This document shows positions 63,511-64,000 of a stretch of DNA of 64,000 nt, one piece after another. Source of the stretch: Halichondria panicea. Its lineage: Eukaryota > Porifera > Demospongiae > Suberitida > Halichondriidae. The stretch lies in the NCBI RefSeq assembly GCF_963675165.1, contig NC_087380.1, forward strand, positions 822,303 through 886,302, given 5' to 3'. A program made the position numbers and the translations under genes. Under the pieces are notes generated by a model that was not told where the DNA came from, did no database searches, and worked only from the letters and a program-made list of their open reading frames with translations. How positions within the stretch are numbered: position 1 is the stretch's first letter; the number at the start of each line of letters is the position of its first letter.

Positions 63511-64000
63511 TAATATGTGGTTTCACACATCCCTCCTCTAACCACTAACCACTTATCAATGCAAACATAAGCTCATGCGGTAAATTAAAGGCTGGTGGCT
63601 TGCAAGACTATAGATCAACCGGAGTCGTGAATCAGCCGCCCTGGGACTTTTCTAGGCCGGCTGATTCATGAGACTAGATAACCGCATGTGCACGAATCAC
63701 TACTAGCATTGGTGCATAGATACAATATCTATGATTGATGTCACGATTTGATTTTATGTTGAAAATGAGTTCGAGACAAAAGTGAATTAAACTTAATGTG
63801 GAAAACTTAATGTGGAAAAACAAAGGCAGACATGTAAAACCGAATGTCCATTCGCAAAAGTTTAGTTCTGAGTTATGGAGCGCCATAGAGGACAAAATTC
63901 ATGTCTAAGAATTCATTGTACATCATAATTTGATGACAACTCTTCACCATTTACAGGTTGTAGTTCTGGCTCTATGCAGACGTCACTACAGATTTCAGTG
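63511..64000. other. Unassigned right end
   Basis: No gene that I can support. 'gtgcacgaatcactac' (63690) and following words resemble 62317-62355, the sequence just before copy 5, so the array's upstream flank may be partly repeated here. A short inverted repeat 'gaatcagccg'/'cggctgattc' lies at 63631-63668. Confidence 0.35.

Overview
The window looks like nuclear DNA of an early-branching metazoan, most likely a demosponge of the Amphimedon type. This is inferred from very small introns (many near 50 bp), densely packed animal-type orthologues, a giant Ig/FN3/Sushi receptor gene, AT-rich intergenic DNA and many short inverted-repeat transposons. Species identity cannot be proved from the window.

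Positions 1-8302 hold three housekeeping genes: the 3' end of a succinyl-CoA:3-ketoacid CoA-transferase gene (OXCT1, +), an N6-adenine methyltransferase of the METTL4 type (-), and DNA polymerase eta (POLH, +, 7 exons). METTL4 and POLH start head to head. An intronless secreted alpha/beta hydrolase (-) follows at 8542-10080.

Positions 10410-25638 hold two tandem paralogous receptor-type genes (+). Gene A is secreted and has the order Ig, three Sushi, an Eph-type Cys-rich module and two FN3. Gene B has 26 exons and about 2429 residues, with one Ig, three Sushi, about fourteen further Ig, FN3 domains, one membrane segment and a tyrosine-motif tail. Between them (13990-14720) lie broken copies of POLH exon 7, the hydrolase gene and the flanking DNA. 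Gene B therefore arose by duplicating the POLH 3' end / hydrolase / gene A block.

Positions 26066-32092 carry a 28-exon KH-plus-DEAD-box RNA helicase (DDX43 type). Its N-terminus contains a quadruplicated exon encoding a Vasa-like Gly/Phe/Arg-rich repeat.

Positions 32475-62329 are a minus-strand array of five copies of one unusual gene. Each encodes a signal peptide, a large right-handed beta-helix-like ectodomain, a Cys-rich juxtamembrane motif, about ten membrane segments and a conserved cytoplasmic tail, in a single exon. Copies 3 and 4 are intact (about 1113 and 1111 residues). Copy 1 is intact except for one 4.8-kb DNA element inserted at a TA. Copies 2 and 5 are pseudogenes. Copies 2, 4 and 5 are each followed by the last four exons of an ankyrin-repeat gene, while copies 1 and 3 are followed by the DDX43 3' end (real or a remnant). 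The array therefore grew by duplicating a two-gene block. Transposon families with TA or 9-bp target duplications, an endonuclease-domain retroelement remnant and a LINE tail are interspersed. This array, which I cannot assign to any named family, is the most interesting content of the window.
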